The notes beneath the pieces are model-generated. The model was not told the origin of the DNA and searched no databases. It saw only the letters and a program-made list of their open reading frames with translations. Of a DNA stretch of 64,000 nucleotides, positions 52,125-61,857 are shown piece after piece. The stretch comes from Winogradskyella sp046545555 (GTDB taxonomy: Bacteria; Bacteroidota; Bacteroidia; Flavobacteriales; Flavobacteriaceae). A program made the position numbers and the translations under genes. Each line of letters begins with the position of its first letter. The stretch's first letter is position 1. The stretch lies in contig NZ_JBHZTH010000001.1 of assembly GCF_046545555.1 (NCBI RefSeq), positions 248,001-312,000 of the forward strand, in the 5' to 3' direction.

Positions 52125-54811
52125 TACTTCAACGTAAAGTGTCCTATAAATTGTTGTCCATCTAAAACAATACGATACCAATAATCTGATGCTGGTAATG
52201 AATTACCTTTGAACGTTCCGTCCCAATTTACATTTCGATTCTTTGAAGAAAAAAGTAGCTTACCATAACGATCAAAAATATAGACCTCGCTGGAGGTGAA
52301 AAATTGTTCCAAATTTAAAGAGAAGAAATCATTTTTACCATCTTCATTTGGTGTCATAAACTTTTGAATGTAAAAATGAAAATGCTCTTGCGTAACAACA
52401 ATATCACATTCATAAGATTTTACAAAAATGGTATATAAACCACTCTGCATATTTGGAAAAATATTGCTAAACTGATAATCTATACCATTTACAGAATATA
52501 AATAATCACCTTCCGTAACTAGGTTTACAACAATTGTACTTCCAATAGATTCTACGCTTTCAATTACTGGTGTTTCTATTGCAATAATATTAAATGTTAT
52601 AATCTCTGTAAAGCAGCCATCCGTAACTTCAACAATATATGTTCCTGAATCTTGGATCGTAAGCGTTGGAGTCATTTCACCAGAATCCCATTGATACGTT
52701 GGATTAGTAATAGCAGAGTTAGGATTTAAAATTAATTCTTCATTCTCACATAAATCCCTGACTTCATTTCTTAATTCAATAGGTTGCGTTCCTAAAATAT
52801 CCCATACACAATTGGTATTATTAAACTGGGTTGTCTGCCAACATTCTAAATTAGTTGGTGCAAGAGGTTGTGTTCCTGTAATGTCCCAAGTACAAGTATT
52901 GTTATTAAATACTGCTACTTCCCAGCATTCCAAACCTGTTGGTACTGATGGTTGAGTGCCAATTATATCCCAAATACATGTTGTGTTATTGAATGAAGTA
53001 GTTTGCCAGCATTCTAAATTTGTTGGTGCAGCAGGTTGTGCTCCTGTCACTTCCCATACACAAGTCGTATTATTAAATGTTGTTATTTCCCAGCATGCAA
53101 GACCTGTTGGAACTATTGGTTGCGTGCCAGTAACATCCCAAACACAGGTTGTAGTGTTAAATGTAGCTATTTCCCAACATTCAATTGTTGGCTGCATTGG
53201 TTGTGTTCCGGTAACGTCCCAAACACATGTGGTATTATTAAATGTTGATGTTTCCCAACATTCTAAACCAGTCGGTGCTGCTGGCTGATTGCCGGTTACA
53301 TCCCAAACACAGGTTGTAGTGTTAAATGTGGCTGTTTCCCAACATTCTATTGTTGGCTGTATTGGTTGTGTTCCTGAAATATCCCATACACAAGTTGTAT
53401 TATTAAAAGTGGCAGTCTCCCAACATTCTAATCCTGTTGGTGCAGCTGGTTGAGTGCCAGACACATCCCAAACACATGTGGTATTATTAAACGTAATAAT
53501 TTCCCAACATTCTAAATTTGTTGGAGCAGGCGGTTGAGTTCCCGTGATATCCCAAGCGCAAATTGTATTATTAAATGTCGCTGTTTCCCAACATTCAATA
53601 ATCGGTTGTATTGGTTGTGTTCCTGTAATATCCCATACACAAGTTGTATCATTAAATGTAGTTGTTTCCCAACACTCTAAATTAGTCGGTGCAGGAGGTT
53701 GTGTTCCGGTTACAATCCAATCACAAATAGTATCATCAAAAGTAGCAGTTTGCCAACACTGTAAGGTTGGCTGCGCTGGTGCTTGAGTAATAATAATTTG
53801 ATACACATCAGAAAAGGTAATGCAGTCTTCATTACTCAAATTAACGGCAATTTCGGCTACTTTTGCTCTATATAAGGTGGTTGTAGTGATGTTAGTAATA
53901 TTTAAATTGTCAGCAGTTTCTCCTGGTATATCATTCCAAATAATACCATCTGTACTTGTTTGCCACTGATAAAAATGATTGTTAAAAACCACATTATCTG
54001 GTACAGCCGTAATATTGTTAGAATAAGGTGTCTGCGTGCTACATAAACTCACCATATTATTATTACCAGTATCTTCGACATCTATAGAATCACCGCAGCT
54101 TTTAAATACAATATCATCAATAGCTAAGTCGTTACCACAGCCACCCACACCATTATTAATCATTTTCAAAATAACAGAAGTTTGAGCTGGTAAGGTTTGA
54201 AAAACTAAGCCATATTGTTGCCAAAATGGTACTGAAGTGCTAAATATATTTCCGGTATTCCCACTTGCTAATAAATTTGTGTCGGTTATATCCCAAATTT
54301 CGAATCTAACATTTACTGGTATTCCGTTTCCACCACACCCTGAACTTGGCAATATATTCATTAGCCAAGACGAAAACTCATAAGTGGTATTTTCACACAA
54401 TCCGTTAATATCGGTTGTATAAAATTCACCACTTGTAAAACTAGCATTAACTATTAAGGCTTTACCATTAATGTCACCTGGTGTATGGTCAGTTGGCATA
54501 TTCCAACCATAAGCAAAAGTATTACTACCAACAGTATACTCACCATCTTGAGGTCCATTAAATCCTACAAAACTATATGTTGTTGTACCAGCTGGTAATT
54601 GAGGTCCATAATTTGTTCCTGTCCCGAAAGTTTCTGTAAAGATTGGGTCTCCTGAATTTCCCTGACAAAAACCCAATTGTGCATATATTTCTGTTGAAAA
54701 GACAGAAATACATAAAATAATAAGTAGTTTGAGATCTAAGACTTTATTTTGCACGTTTAAATATATAGATAAGTTTATGTAATAATTTTGTCTTTTCGAC
54801 GAAAAGATCAT
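52121..54811 (-). CDS. T9SS type B substrate with twelve Cys-Trp repeats
   Basis: An 896-residue secreted protein. The hydrophobic signal segment (about residues 28-45, ending EIYAQ) is preceded by an unusually long N-terminus; a shorter start is possible but no ATG lies closer. Residues about 50-230 look like a ligand-binding beta domain with ELAIDDIVFKSCG-type features. Then come about 110 linker residues, twelve tandem repeats of 27-28 residues (52780-53775 on DNA), an SPRT-like linker, and a C-terminal gliding-motility-associated type B sorting domain (FMTPNEDGKNDFF, EVYIFDRYGKLLF, NWDGTFKGNSLPASDYWY). The sorting domain directs export by the type IX system. Likely a surface adhesin. Confidence 0.92.
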   Translation of the reverse strand: MIFSSKRQNYYINLSIYLNVQNKVLDLKLLIILCISVFSTEIYAQLGFCQGNSGDPIFTETFGTGTNYGPQLPAGTTTYSFVGFNGPQDGEYTVGSNTFAYGWNMPTDHTPGDINGKALIVNASFTSGEFYTTDINGLCENTTYEFSSWLMNILPSSGCGGNGIPVNVRFEIWDITDTNLLASGNTGNIFSTSVPFWQQYGLVFQTLPAQTSVILKMINNGVGGCGNDLAIDDIVFKSCGDSIDVEDTGNNNMVSLCSTQTPYSNNITAVPDNVVFNNHFYQWQTSTDGIIWNDIPGETADNLNITNITTTTLYRAKVAEIAVNLSNEDCITFSDVYQIIITQAPAQPTLQCWQTATFDDTICDWIVTGTQPPAPTNLECWETTTFNDTTCVWDITGTQPIQPIIECWETATFNNTICAWDITGTQPPAPTNLECWEIITFNNTTCVWDVSGTQPAAPTGLECWETATFNNTTCVWDISGTQPIQPTIECWETATFNTTTCVWDVTGNQPAAPTGLECWETSTFNNTTCVWDVTGTQPMQPTIECWEIATFNTTTCVWDVTGTQPIVPTGLACWEITTFNNTTCVWEVTGAQPAAPTNLECWQTTSFNNTTCIWDIIGTQPSVPTGLECWEVAVFNNNTCTWDITGTQPLAPTNLECWQTTQFNNTNCVWDILGTQPIELRNEVRDLCENEELILNPNSAITNPTYQWDSGEMTPTLTIQDSGTYIVEVTDGCFTEIITFNIIAIETPVIESVESIGSTIVVNLVTEGDYLYSVNGIDYQFSNIFPNMQSGLYTIFVKSYECDIVVTQEHFHFYIQKFMTPNEDGKNDFFSLNLEQFFTSSEVYIFDRYGKLLFSSKNRNVNWDGTFKGNSLPASDYWYRIVLDGQQFIGHFTLKY
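52780..53775 (-). repeat. Twelve 27-28-residue Cys/Trp protein repeats
   Basis: The consensus unit is P-T-x-L-E-C-W-E-T-A-T-F-N-N-T-T-C-V-W-D (20 residues), then V/I-T-G-T-Q-P plus two residues. Every unit has two cysteines, each followed at +1 or +2 by Trp, suggesting one disulfide per repeat. Units alternate between an ending in AA/PA and one in IQ/MQ, with openings NLECW/GLECW versus TIECW/IIECW, so units 5-8 form a two-unit higher-order period of about 55 residues. Confidence 0.9.
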
Positions 54812-54833
54812 AAAAACTGATTTTGTATAGTAT

Positions 54834-57185
54834 ATGTATAGGTTATTAAGATATTTTAAACGACATAAGATTAAAACGATATTCGTTTTTATTCTTTTAA
54901 TTGTTTATTATTTCTGCTTACCTCGCCAATTATTTAAAGATTCTACTGCAACTGTTATAACAAGTACCTCAAACGAACTTTTAGGAGCTATTATTGCAGA
55001 TGATGGCCAGTGGAGATTTCCAGAAAGCGATAGCATTCCAGAAAAATTTAAAATATGTATTCTTCAGTTTGAGGATGAATACTTTTATAAGCATCCTGGT
55101 TTTAATCCTGTTTCAATTTTTAAAGCATTAAAACAAAATTTAAGTTCTGGCTCTGTAAAACGCGGTGGAAGCACCATTACACAACAAGTCATTCGATTAT
55201 CTCGTAAAGGTAAATCAAGGACTTATCTAGAAAAATTAAAAGAACTCATTCTTGCAACCCGACTAGAATTACGGTTATCAAAGCATAGTATTCTCAATCT
55301 TTACGCAAGTCACGCACCATTTGGTGGAAATGTTGTTGGCATTGATGCCGCAGCATGGCGATATTTTAATAGAAATGCCACAGATTTATCTTGGGCGGAA
55401 AGTGCAACACTTGCTGTATTGCCCAATGCACCAAGTCTCATTTATCCTGGTAAAAATCAAAAACGATTATTAAAAAAACGCAATCGACTTCTAAAAAAAT
55501 TATTTGATAATAAAACTATTGATGAATTAACTTATCAGTTATCAATCGCAGAGGGCTTACCTCAAAAACCCTATCCATTACCACAAATTGCACCACACTT
55601 ACTTCAAAAAATTGCTAAGACTAATAAAGGCGAACGTATTGAAACCACACTGAATGTAACACTACAACAACAAGCAAATAATATTGTAAAACGACACTAC
55701 AATCTTTTAAAACAAAATGAAATTTATAATATATCTGTATTAGTTTTAGATGTCCAAACGCGAGAAGTTCTATCATATATTGGTAACTCACCAACAGATA
55801 AAGCGCATCAGAAAAATGTAGACATAATAGATAAACCCAGAAGCACAGGTAGTATTTTAAAACCCTTTTTATATGCTTCTATGCTAGATTCTGGTGATTT
55901 ACTACCCAAAATGTTAATTGCAGACGTACCAACTCAGTTCGGGAGTTATCAGCCTGAAAATTTCAATAAATCTTACGATGGTGCGGTTCATGCCAATGAA
56001 GCACTATCCCGTTCTTTAAATGTGCCCGCTGTTAGGATGCTTAAAGATTTTGGATTAGACCGTTTCTACAATTATTTAAAACAATTACAACTTAAGGATT
56101 TAAAATACAATGCCAATCATTATGGTTTGTCATTAGTACTAGGTGGTGCAGAAAGTAACCTTTGGGATTTGTGTAAAAGTTATGCATCAATGGCTTCTAC
56201 TTTAAACCACTTTAATGAAAACTCTAGCCAATATTTTACTAATGAATTTTCTCAACCAATTTATAATTCTAGTCAATCAGTTAATTTCGGGAAATTGACT
56301 AAAGAAAAAATCGTTTTTGATGCGGCTTCTATTTATTTAACTTTTGAAAGTATGAAACAAGTGAATAGACCAGAAAGCGATGAGAGTTGGCAATTTTATG
56401 ATTCTTCTCAAGATATTGCATGGAAAACAGGTACTAGTTTTGGATTTAGAGATGCTTGGGCTATTGGTACAACCAAAGATTATGTGGTTGGTGTTTGGGT
56501 TGGGAATGCAGATGGTGAAGGAAGGCCAGGATTAGTTGGTGTACAAACTGCTGCACCTATTCTTTTTGATGTTTTCGATGTTTTACCAAAAAGTAAATGG
56601 TTTAGTAAACCTTATGATGAAATGCTAGAAGTAAATATCTGTAAAAAGAGCGGTTATAGAGCGTCTTCTGTTTGCGATGATACTGAGCTACAATTTATTC
56701 AGATTAGTGGACAAAAAACAACCCCTTGTCCTTATCATAAACTAGTGCATCTAAATAGTTCTGAACAGTTTCAAGTCAACTCTTCTTGTGAAGTGATTTC
56801 AAATATTAATAACAAATCTTGGTTTATTCTTCCTCCTTTACAAGCTTACTATTTTAAGAATAAAAACCCATTTTATAAAACCCTTCCGCCTTATAGACAT
56901 GATTGTATAGACGCTTTAGAAAATTCTATGGAATTTATATATCCCAACCAACAAAGCTCTATTTTTTTACCTAAAGATTTTGAAGGTAATACAAATGAAC
57001 TCATACTAAAAGTAGCACACTCAAAACCCGAATTAAAACTCTACTGGTATATTGACGATCAGTTTATTGGCACGACAAAAGATTTTCATGATATGGCTGT
57101 TTTACCTACTTCAGGTAAGCATACTATAACAGTTGTAGACGAATTAGGAAATGAGATTAAGCATAAAATTACTATTTCAGAATAA
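54834..57185 (+). CDS. pbpC: Penicillin-binding protein 1C (bifunctional glycosyltransferase/transpeptidase)
   Basis: A 783-residue inner-membrane enzyme. The helix at about residues 13-29 anchors it. The glycosyltransferase domain shows FEDEYFYKHPGFNP, RGGSTITQQVIRLS and KLKELILATRLELRLSK. The transpeptidase has Ser340-x-x-Lys343 in STGSILKPF, Ser394-Leu-Asn396 and Lys531-Thr-Gly-Thr. The C-terminal 130 residues match the BiPBP_C domain that distinguishes PBP1C. In E. coli the homologous gene is next to an alpha-2-macroglobulin gene; here the macroglobulin is 4 kb upstream, separated by three genes. Starts divergently, 22 bases from the T9SS gene. Confidence 0.95.
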   Translation: MYRLLRYFKRHKIKTIFVFILLIVYYFCLPRQLFKDSTATVITSTSNELLGAIIADDGQWRFPESDSIPEKFKICILQFEDEYFYKHPGFNPVSIFKALKQNLSSGSVKRGGSTITQQVIRLSRKGKSRTYLEKLKELILATRLELRLSKHSILNLYASHAPFGGNVVGIDAAAWRYFNRNATDLSWAESATLAVLPNAPSLIYPGKNQKRLLKKRNRLLKKLFDNKTIDELTYQLSIAEGLPQKPYPLPQIAPHLLQKIAKTNKGERIETTLNVTLQQQANNIVKRHYNLLKQNEIYNISVLVLDVQTREVLSYIGNSPTDKAHQKNVDIIDKPRSTGSILKPFLYASMLDSGDLLPKMLIADVPTQFGSYQPENFNKSYDGAVHANEALSRSLNVPAVRMLKDFGLDRFYNYLKQLQLKDLKYNANHYGLSLVLGGAESNLWDLCKSYASMASTLNHFNENSSQYFTNEFSQPIYNSSQSVNFGKLTKEKIVFDAASIYLTFESMKQVNRPESDESWQFYDSSQDIAWKTGTSFGFRDAWAIGTTKDYVVGVWVGNADGEGRPGLVGVQTAAPILFDVFDVLPKSKWFSKPYDEMLEVNICKKSGYRASSVCDDTELQFIQISGQKTTPCPYHKLVHLNSSEQFQVNSSCEVISNINNKSWFILPPLQAYYFKNKNPFYKTLPPYRHDCIDALENSMEFIYPNQQSSIFLPKDFEGNTNELILKVAHSKPELKLYWYIDDQFIGTTKDFHDMAVLPTSGKHTITVVDELGNEIKHKITISE

Positions 57186-57233
57186 TCTAATTCGTGCTCA
57201 AATCCTTATGTTTGTAATCTTAAAACTTATATC

Positions 57234-57659
57234 ATGAATACAATGCAATTTATTCACTCTGGTTGGGCCTATGTAGTACTGCTCGTTTTAGTACTAGCGA
57301 CCTTTAATGCACTTTTTAAATTTTTTGGTAATAAGGAATTTAGTCCTAGCGACTTTAGAATCTCGCTTTTTGCTTTAATTACAATGCACCTTCAACTATT
57401 AATTGGTCTTATTTTATGGTTCACGAAAGGCTATTTTGACGAAATGAGCGTTGGTGAGGTTATGAAAAATGATGCTGTTAGAAAACTAGCTGTTGAGCAT
57501 CCAACAACAATGATTATAGCAGTGGCTTTAGTAACTATTGGTTATTCTAAACATAAAAAGAAATTAGTTTCTAAACCAAAATTTAAGATGTTAGCTATTT
57601 TTTACTCTATAGCTTTAGCTTTGGTATTATATATGATTCCTTGGAATCTTTGGTTTTAA
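57234..57659 (+). CDS. Small four-helix membrane protein, unknown
   Basis: A 141-residue integral membrane protein with four hydrophobic segments (about 10-28, 45-65, 88-103 and 117-136). Histidines near or inside the helices (FIHSGWAYV, ITMHLQLLIGL, EHPTTMIIAV) recall cytochrome-b561-like or haem-binding proteins, but no definite family is recognised. It follows pbpC by 48 bases and ends just before a strong terminator, so it may be the last gene of that unit. Confidence 0.68.
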   Translation: MNTMQFIHSGWAYVVLLVLVLATFNALFKFFGNKEFSPSDFRISLFALITMHLQLLIGLILWFTKGYFDEMSVGEVMKNDAVRKLAVEHPTTMIIAVALVTIGYSKHKKKLVSKPKFKMLAIFYSIALALVLYMIPWNLWF

Positions 57660-57666
57660 AAAGCAT

Positions 57667-57699
57667 AAAAAAGGTACAAACATTGTTTGTACCTTTTTT
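57667..57699. terminator. Strong bidirectional intrinsic terminator
   Basis: AAAAAAGGTACAAAC (57667-57681) and GTTTGTACCTTTTTT (57685-57699) form a 15-bp perfect stem with a three-base loop. A-rich and T-rich arms serve as tails in both directions, between the convergent membrane-protein and endonuclease genes. Confidence 0.92.
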
Positions 57700-57719
57700 A
57701 TTTAATCTTTTACAGAAAG

Positions 57720-58781
57720 TTAATCTTCTATCGCTTCTTTAATTAAATATACATAAACAGGAAAGTGATCACTAAAGCCATTGGTAAATCCTCCGTCCGC
57801 AAAACTTCTAAAAGGGTAGCCTTCATACCTACCTCTTTTATTTGTTAGGTATGCTTTATTATAAATACCTGCCTTCCAAAATCTAAATGAAGAGTAATCA
57901 TCTTCTAATAATGGTTTAGTCATCATTATTTGATCAAATAAGCTCCATGCATCGCGATATGCCGTTGTTCCATAACCCTTTTCTGTAAACATTTTTTCAA
58001 ATGGATTATATATGCCTTTTAAACCAACTCGTTTCTTATCCTTTTGAGCTTTTAAAACTTTCTTTACACTTTCATTTGTAGGATCATCATTCAAATCTCC
58101 CATTGTAAAAATCTTAGCATAAGGATCTTTGGACTGAATAGAATCAATAATGCGTTTGTTCAATTTAGCTGCACCTACTCGCTTAGACCTACTTCTTGCT
58201 TCTCCACCACTACGAGATGGCCAGTGATTTACTAGAATATGAATTAAATCACCTTCTAGCTTACCTGTAACAAGTAGTTGATCTCTCGTAAACACGCGCT
58301 TTCTAGATACATCATCGTAAATCAATAACTCATGAGACTTAGAATCTATAGGCTTAAAAAGTGCCTTTTGGTATAATAAAGCGACATCAATACTTCTCTT
58401 ATCAGGGCCATCAAAATGAATTATACCATAATCCTTACCTAATAACAAAGGATCATTTACTAAATCCTCTAATACATCTCTATTCTCAATCTCACAAACT
58501 CCGATAATAGCAGGAGAATTGTTGGCCATATCGCTACCAATATTAGCAACAACTCGAGCCATATTTTTTACTTTTTTCTTATAAACTTCAGATCGGTTAG
58601 CCTTCATTTCCATCATTGGGCTAGCTTCATCATATTTTAATGGATCGTTGATAGTGTCAAAAAGATTTTCTAAATTGTAGAATGCGACTGTATGTATTTT
58701 AAAACGTTTTTCTCCTTGGGCCCAAACATTTGAAATACTTACTAATGCAAGTAACAAAAGAAGTGATTTTAATAATTTCAT
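57720..58781 (-). CDS. Exported endonuclease/exonuclease/phosphatase-family protein
   Basis: A 353-residue DNase I-like hydrolase with signal peptide (ending NVWAQ). Active-site elements are present in order: FYNLENLFD, GVCEIENRDVLEDL (metal-binding Glu), VNHWPSRSGGEARS (His), FTMGDLNDDPTNES (Asp/Asn) and FSDHFPVYVYL (terminal Asp-His pair). The substrate could be DNA, RNA, a phospholipid head group or another phosphodiester. It is divergent from the TonB-dependent receptor gene across 137 bases, suggesting nutrient (phosphorus) acquisition as a shared task. Confidence 0.88.
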   Translation of the reverse strand: MKLLKSLLLLLALVSISNVWAQGEKRFKIHTVAFYNLENLFDTINDPLKYDEASPMMEMKANRSEVYKKKVKNMARVVANIGSDMANNSPAIIGVCEIENRDVLEDLVNDPLLLGKDYGIIHFDGPDKRSIDVALLYQKALFKPIDSKSHELLIYDDVSRKRVFTRDQLLVTGKLEGDLIHILVNHWPSRSGGEARSRSKRVGAAKLNKRIIDSIQSKDPYAKIFTMGDLNDDPTNESVKKVLKAQKDKKRVGLKGIYNPFEKMFTEKGYGTTAYRDAWSLFDQIMMTKPLLEDDYSSFRFWKAGIYNKAYLTNKRGRYEGYPFRSFADGGFTNGFSDHFPVYVYLIKEAIED

Positions 58782-58854
58782 TATAACTGTATTATCTAAT
58801 TGTTATATCCTACGCAAATTGCTTGCCAAAAGTATGTAATTATTATAAATGATG

Positions 58855-58862
58855 TACATTTG
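58855..58862 (+). promoter_or_regulatory. Candidate -7 box for the TonB-dependent receptor gene
   Basis: TACATTTG matches TAnnTTTG and lies 56 bases before the ATG at 58919. No -33 TTTG at normal spacing was found. Confidence 0.4.
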
Positions 58863-58918
58863 CTCGCCTTAAATAACATTTATTTAAAGTATTATAACAA
58901 TCAATTTTAATATTAAGC

Positions 58919-61822
58919 ATGAAAAAAAGTTTTTTACTCTTTCTATTCTCAATTGTCTTCTCATTAGCTGCTGTTGCGCAAACAGTTGTCAAAGGAAGTG
59001 TTTTGGATGGAACTACAGGTGAACCAATTCCTGATGTAACAATTACTATTGAAGAAACCGGACAAACTACAAAAACTGATGCTAAGGGAGAGTTTAGTTT
59101 TACTCTAAATGTTCCTCTTGGTGAACAGGTTTTAAAGGTCGAAAAAGTAGAATATGTTACTAAACGTTATCCAATTATTATCAACGAAGGACAAACTGTT
59201 GATATAAGCGGAATGACTCTCGATTTTGATTCGAGTGACAAAAAAGATTTATTCATTATTTCAATTTCTGATGACAATTTAAATAGTGAAGATGACGGTT
59301 TAACGGACAACATTTCTGGCTTGTTACAAGCTTCAAGGGATGTCTTTCTCAATGCAGCAGCATTTGATTTTAGTGCCACATTTTTTAGACCAAGAGGTTT
59401 AGATAATGCTAATGGTAAAGTACTTATTAATGGTATTGAGATGAATAAGCAATTTACCGGTAGACCACAATGGGGAAACTGGGGAGGTATAAACGACCTT
59501 CAAAGAAATCAAGAATTCTCAATGGGTATGTCTGCTAATGACTATAATTTTGGTGACTTAGCAGGTACAAATAATATCATTATGCGCGCTTCAAAATATA
59601 GAGAAGGAGGTCGTATATCTTATGCCTCTGCGAATAGAAGCTATACAGGTAGAGTAATGGCAAGCTATAGTTCTGGTTTACTAAAAGGAGGTTGGTCATA
59701 TTCTGTTTTAGCATCAAGACGTTTTGGAGATGAAGGATTTGTTGATGCTACTTTATACGACTCTAATTCGTTTGTTGCCATCGTAGAAAAACAAATTAAT
59801 GAAAAACACAGTTTAAACTTTACAGGTATTTATGCGCAGAATAGACGTGGTCGTTCAACAGCAATTACCGAAGAAGTTTTTAATCTTAAAGGTAGAACTT
59901 ACAACCCGTTTTGGGGAAACCAAGATGGTGAAGCAAGAAATTCTAGAATACGAGAAATTGAAGAACCTATTTTAATGCTAAATCACTATTGGGATATTTC
60001 TTCTAAAGTAAAATTAAATACAAACGTAGCCTACCAATTTGGTGAAATTGCAAATACACGTATTGATAATAATGGGTCGCGCTTAGATGCTATTAATAAT
60101 GGGCAATATGGTGGTGCTCGTAATCCAACACCAGAATATTATCAAAATTTACCAAGTTTCTTTCTAGATGATGCCAACCCAACTGCTAATGATTTTCAAT
60201 TAGCATTTGCAGCTCAACAAGATTTTGTTAACGATGGTCAATTAGATTGGAATGAACTTTATTTTGCTAACTCTATAAATAGTTATTCTGTTTATGCACT
60301 TCAATCTGATGTTATTAATGACAAACAATTAAGTGTGAATAGTATTTTAGATGCAGAATTAGCTGATAACATAAGACTAAATGCCAATATTAGTTACAGA
60401 GGATTAAATAGTGAAAACTTTGCTCGGATTGAAGACTTGTTAGGTGGATCTGGCTATTTAGATATTGATGCTTTTGCTGAGCAACAAACAGGTCAGCAAT
60501 CTCAAGGACAAGCGCAAAGTGATTTAAGAAATCCTAATAGAGTAGTTACCGAAGGAGACCGATATAAATATAACTACGAGATAGATTCTGACGTTATAAG
60601 TAGTTTTGTACAAACTCAATTTAAATATAATAAGGTAGACTTTTATATTGGTGCAAACGTGTCTCAAACAAATTATCAAAGAAACGGTCTCTATGAAAAT
60701 GGCTTTTTCCCAGGAAATGGTAATGTAAGTAATTTTGGGGATGTTAGTTCTTTTGGAAAAAGTGAACAGTTAAAGTTTACAAATTATGGAGCTAAAGCAG
60801 GTTTAACTTATAAATTAACTGGTAAGCATTTAATTGATATAAATGCAAGTTACTTTACAAAAGCACCAAACATAAGAAACTCTTTTGGTAATGCTAGACA
60901 AAGTAACCAAACTGTAATTGGATTAGAAAGTGAGACTATTCAGTCCGTTGATGCGAGTTATATCTTTAGATCGCCAATTGTAAAAGCTAGACTTACAGGT
61001 TTCTACTCAAGTTTTCAAGATGGTACCGATATAGGTTTTTTCTTTACTGAAAACTCGAGTAATTTTGTACAAGAAGTCCAAACAAATATAGATAGACGTC
61101 ATATAGGAGCTGAGTTAGGTATAGAAGCACAAGTAACGCCAACAATTAAATTAAAAGCAGCTGCTTCGGTTGGTCAATACACTTTTACAAACAATCCAGA
61201 TTTATATTATACAGCGGCAGATTTTGTTGATGAAAATGGAGATAATACTATTTTAACCTATGGAGATGGCACCACTGCTTTAAAAGATCTTCATGTGTCT
61301 GGTGGACCTGAGCGTGCATATCAAATTGGATTTGAATATCGTGATCCAGAATTTTGGAACATAGGAGTTACTAGTAATTTCTTCTCTAACGCTTATGTGG
61401 ATGCTAGTGCTTTAAAAAGATCAGCGTCATTTGCACAAGATGTAGACCTATTACCAATTGATCCTGTAACTCAAAATTTAATTATTCCTGCAGGTGGTAA
61501 TATAAGCGGTTACGCAATTAACGACTATGATGAAGATGTTGCTAAAAGCCTTTTAAAACAAGAGCAGTTTGACGATTATATGTTAGTTAACATTGTAGGT
61601 GGAAAATCTTGGCGTATTGATGATTACTTTGTTGGGTTCTTCGCGACTATCAATAATGTATTCAACAAACAATTTAGAACAGGTGGTTTTGAGCAATCTC
61701 GACGAGTAGATTATAGAAGTCAACTCGCAGAACAAACTAATTCTGCTGGCCCAGTATTTGGTAATCGTTATTTCTATGGTAACGGCACTACATACTACCT
61801 TAACGTATATGTAAGATTTTAA
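58919..61822 (+). CDS. TonB-dependent outer-membrane receptor with N-terminal CarboxypepD_reg-like domain
   Basis: A 967-residue receptor. The signal peptide ends at AAVAQ. Residues about 22-100 are a carboxypeptidase-regulatory-like domain (VVKGSVLDGTTGEPIPDVTITIEE), typical of Bacteroidota receptors. A plug domain follows (SATFFRPRGLDNANGKVLINGIEMN), then a long beta barrel with alternating aromatic strands, ending in the outer-membrane C-terminal Phe motif NVYVRF. It forms a unit with the DUF5689 lipoprotein 35 bases downstream (9 bases if the upstream start is used). Substrate unknown; the divergent secreted nuclease suggests a phosphorus- or nucleotide-related nutrient. Confidence 0.93.
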   Translation: MKKSFLLFLFSIVFSLAAVAQTVVKGSVLDGTTGEPIPDVTITIEETGQTTKTDAKGEFSFTLNVPLGEQVLKVEKVEYVTKRYPIIINEGQTVDISGMTLDFDSSDKKDLFIISISDDNLNSEDDGLTDNISGLLQASRDVFLNAAAFDFSATFFRPRGLDNANGKVLINGIEMNKQFTGRPQWGNWGGINDLQRNQEFSMGMSANDYNFGDLAGTNNIIMRASKYREGGRISYASANRSYTGRVMASYSSGLLKGGWSYSVLASRRFGDEGFVDATLYDSNSFVAIVEKQINEKHSLNFTGIYAQNRRGRSTAITEEVFNLKGRTYNPFWGNQDGEARNSRIREIEEPILMLNHYWDISSKVKLNTNVAYQFGEIANTRIDNNGSRLDAINNGQYGGARNPTPEYYQNLPSFFLDDANPTANDFQLAFAAQQDFVNDGQLDWNELYFANSINSYSVYALQSDVINDKQLSVNSILDAELADNIRLNANISYRGLNSENFARIEDLLGGSGYLDIDAFAEQQTGQQSQGQAQSDLRNPNRVVTEGDRYKYNYEIDSDVISSFVQTQFKYNKVDFYIGANVSQTNYQRNGLYENGFFPGNGNVSNFGDVSSFGKSEQLKFTNYGAKAGLTYKLTGKHLIDINASYFTKAPNIRNSFGNARQSNQTVIGLESETIQSVDASYIFRSPIVKARLTGFYSSFQDGTDIGFFFTENSSNFVQEVQTNIDRRHIGAELGIEAQVTPTIKLKAAASVGQYTFTNNPDLYYTAADFVDENGDNTILTYGDGTTALKDLHVSGGPERAYQIGFEYRDPEFWNIGVTSNFFSNAYVDASALKRSASFAQDVDLLPIDPVTQNLIIPAGGNISGYAINDYDEDVAKSLLKQEQFDDYMLVNIVGGKSWRIDDYFVGFFATINNVFNKQFRTGGFEQSRRVDYRSQLAEQTNSAGPVFGNRYFYGNGTTYYLNVYVRF

Positions 61823-61857
61823 AAAAAGCTATGTTAGATCAAAATAAATTTAAAAAA

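Noticed and set aside
52780..53775. Regular repeats suggesting a CRISPR array
   Set aside because: The unit is 81-84 bases, stays in frame, and encodes degenerate protein repeats inside a T9SS substrate; there are no unique spacers or cas genes.
52956..53786. Cysteine- and valine-rich open frames on the plus strand
   Set aside because: They are antisense shadows of the repeat region of the T9SS type B protein.
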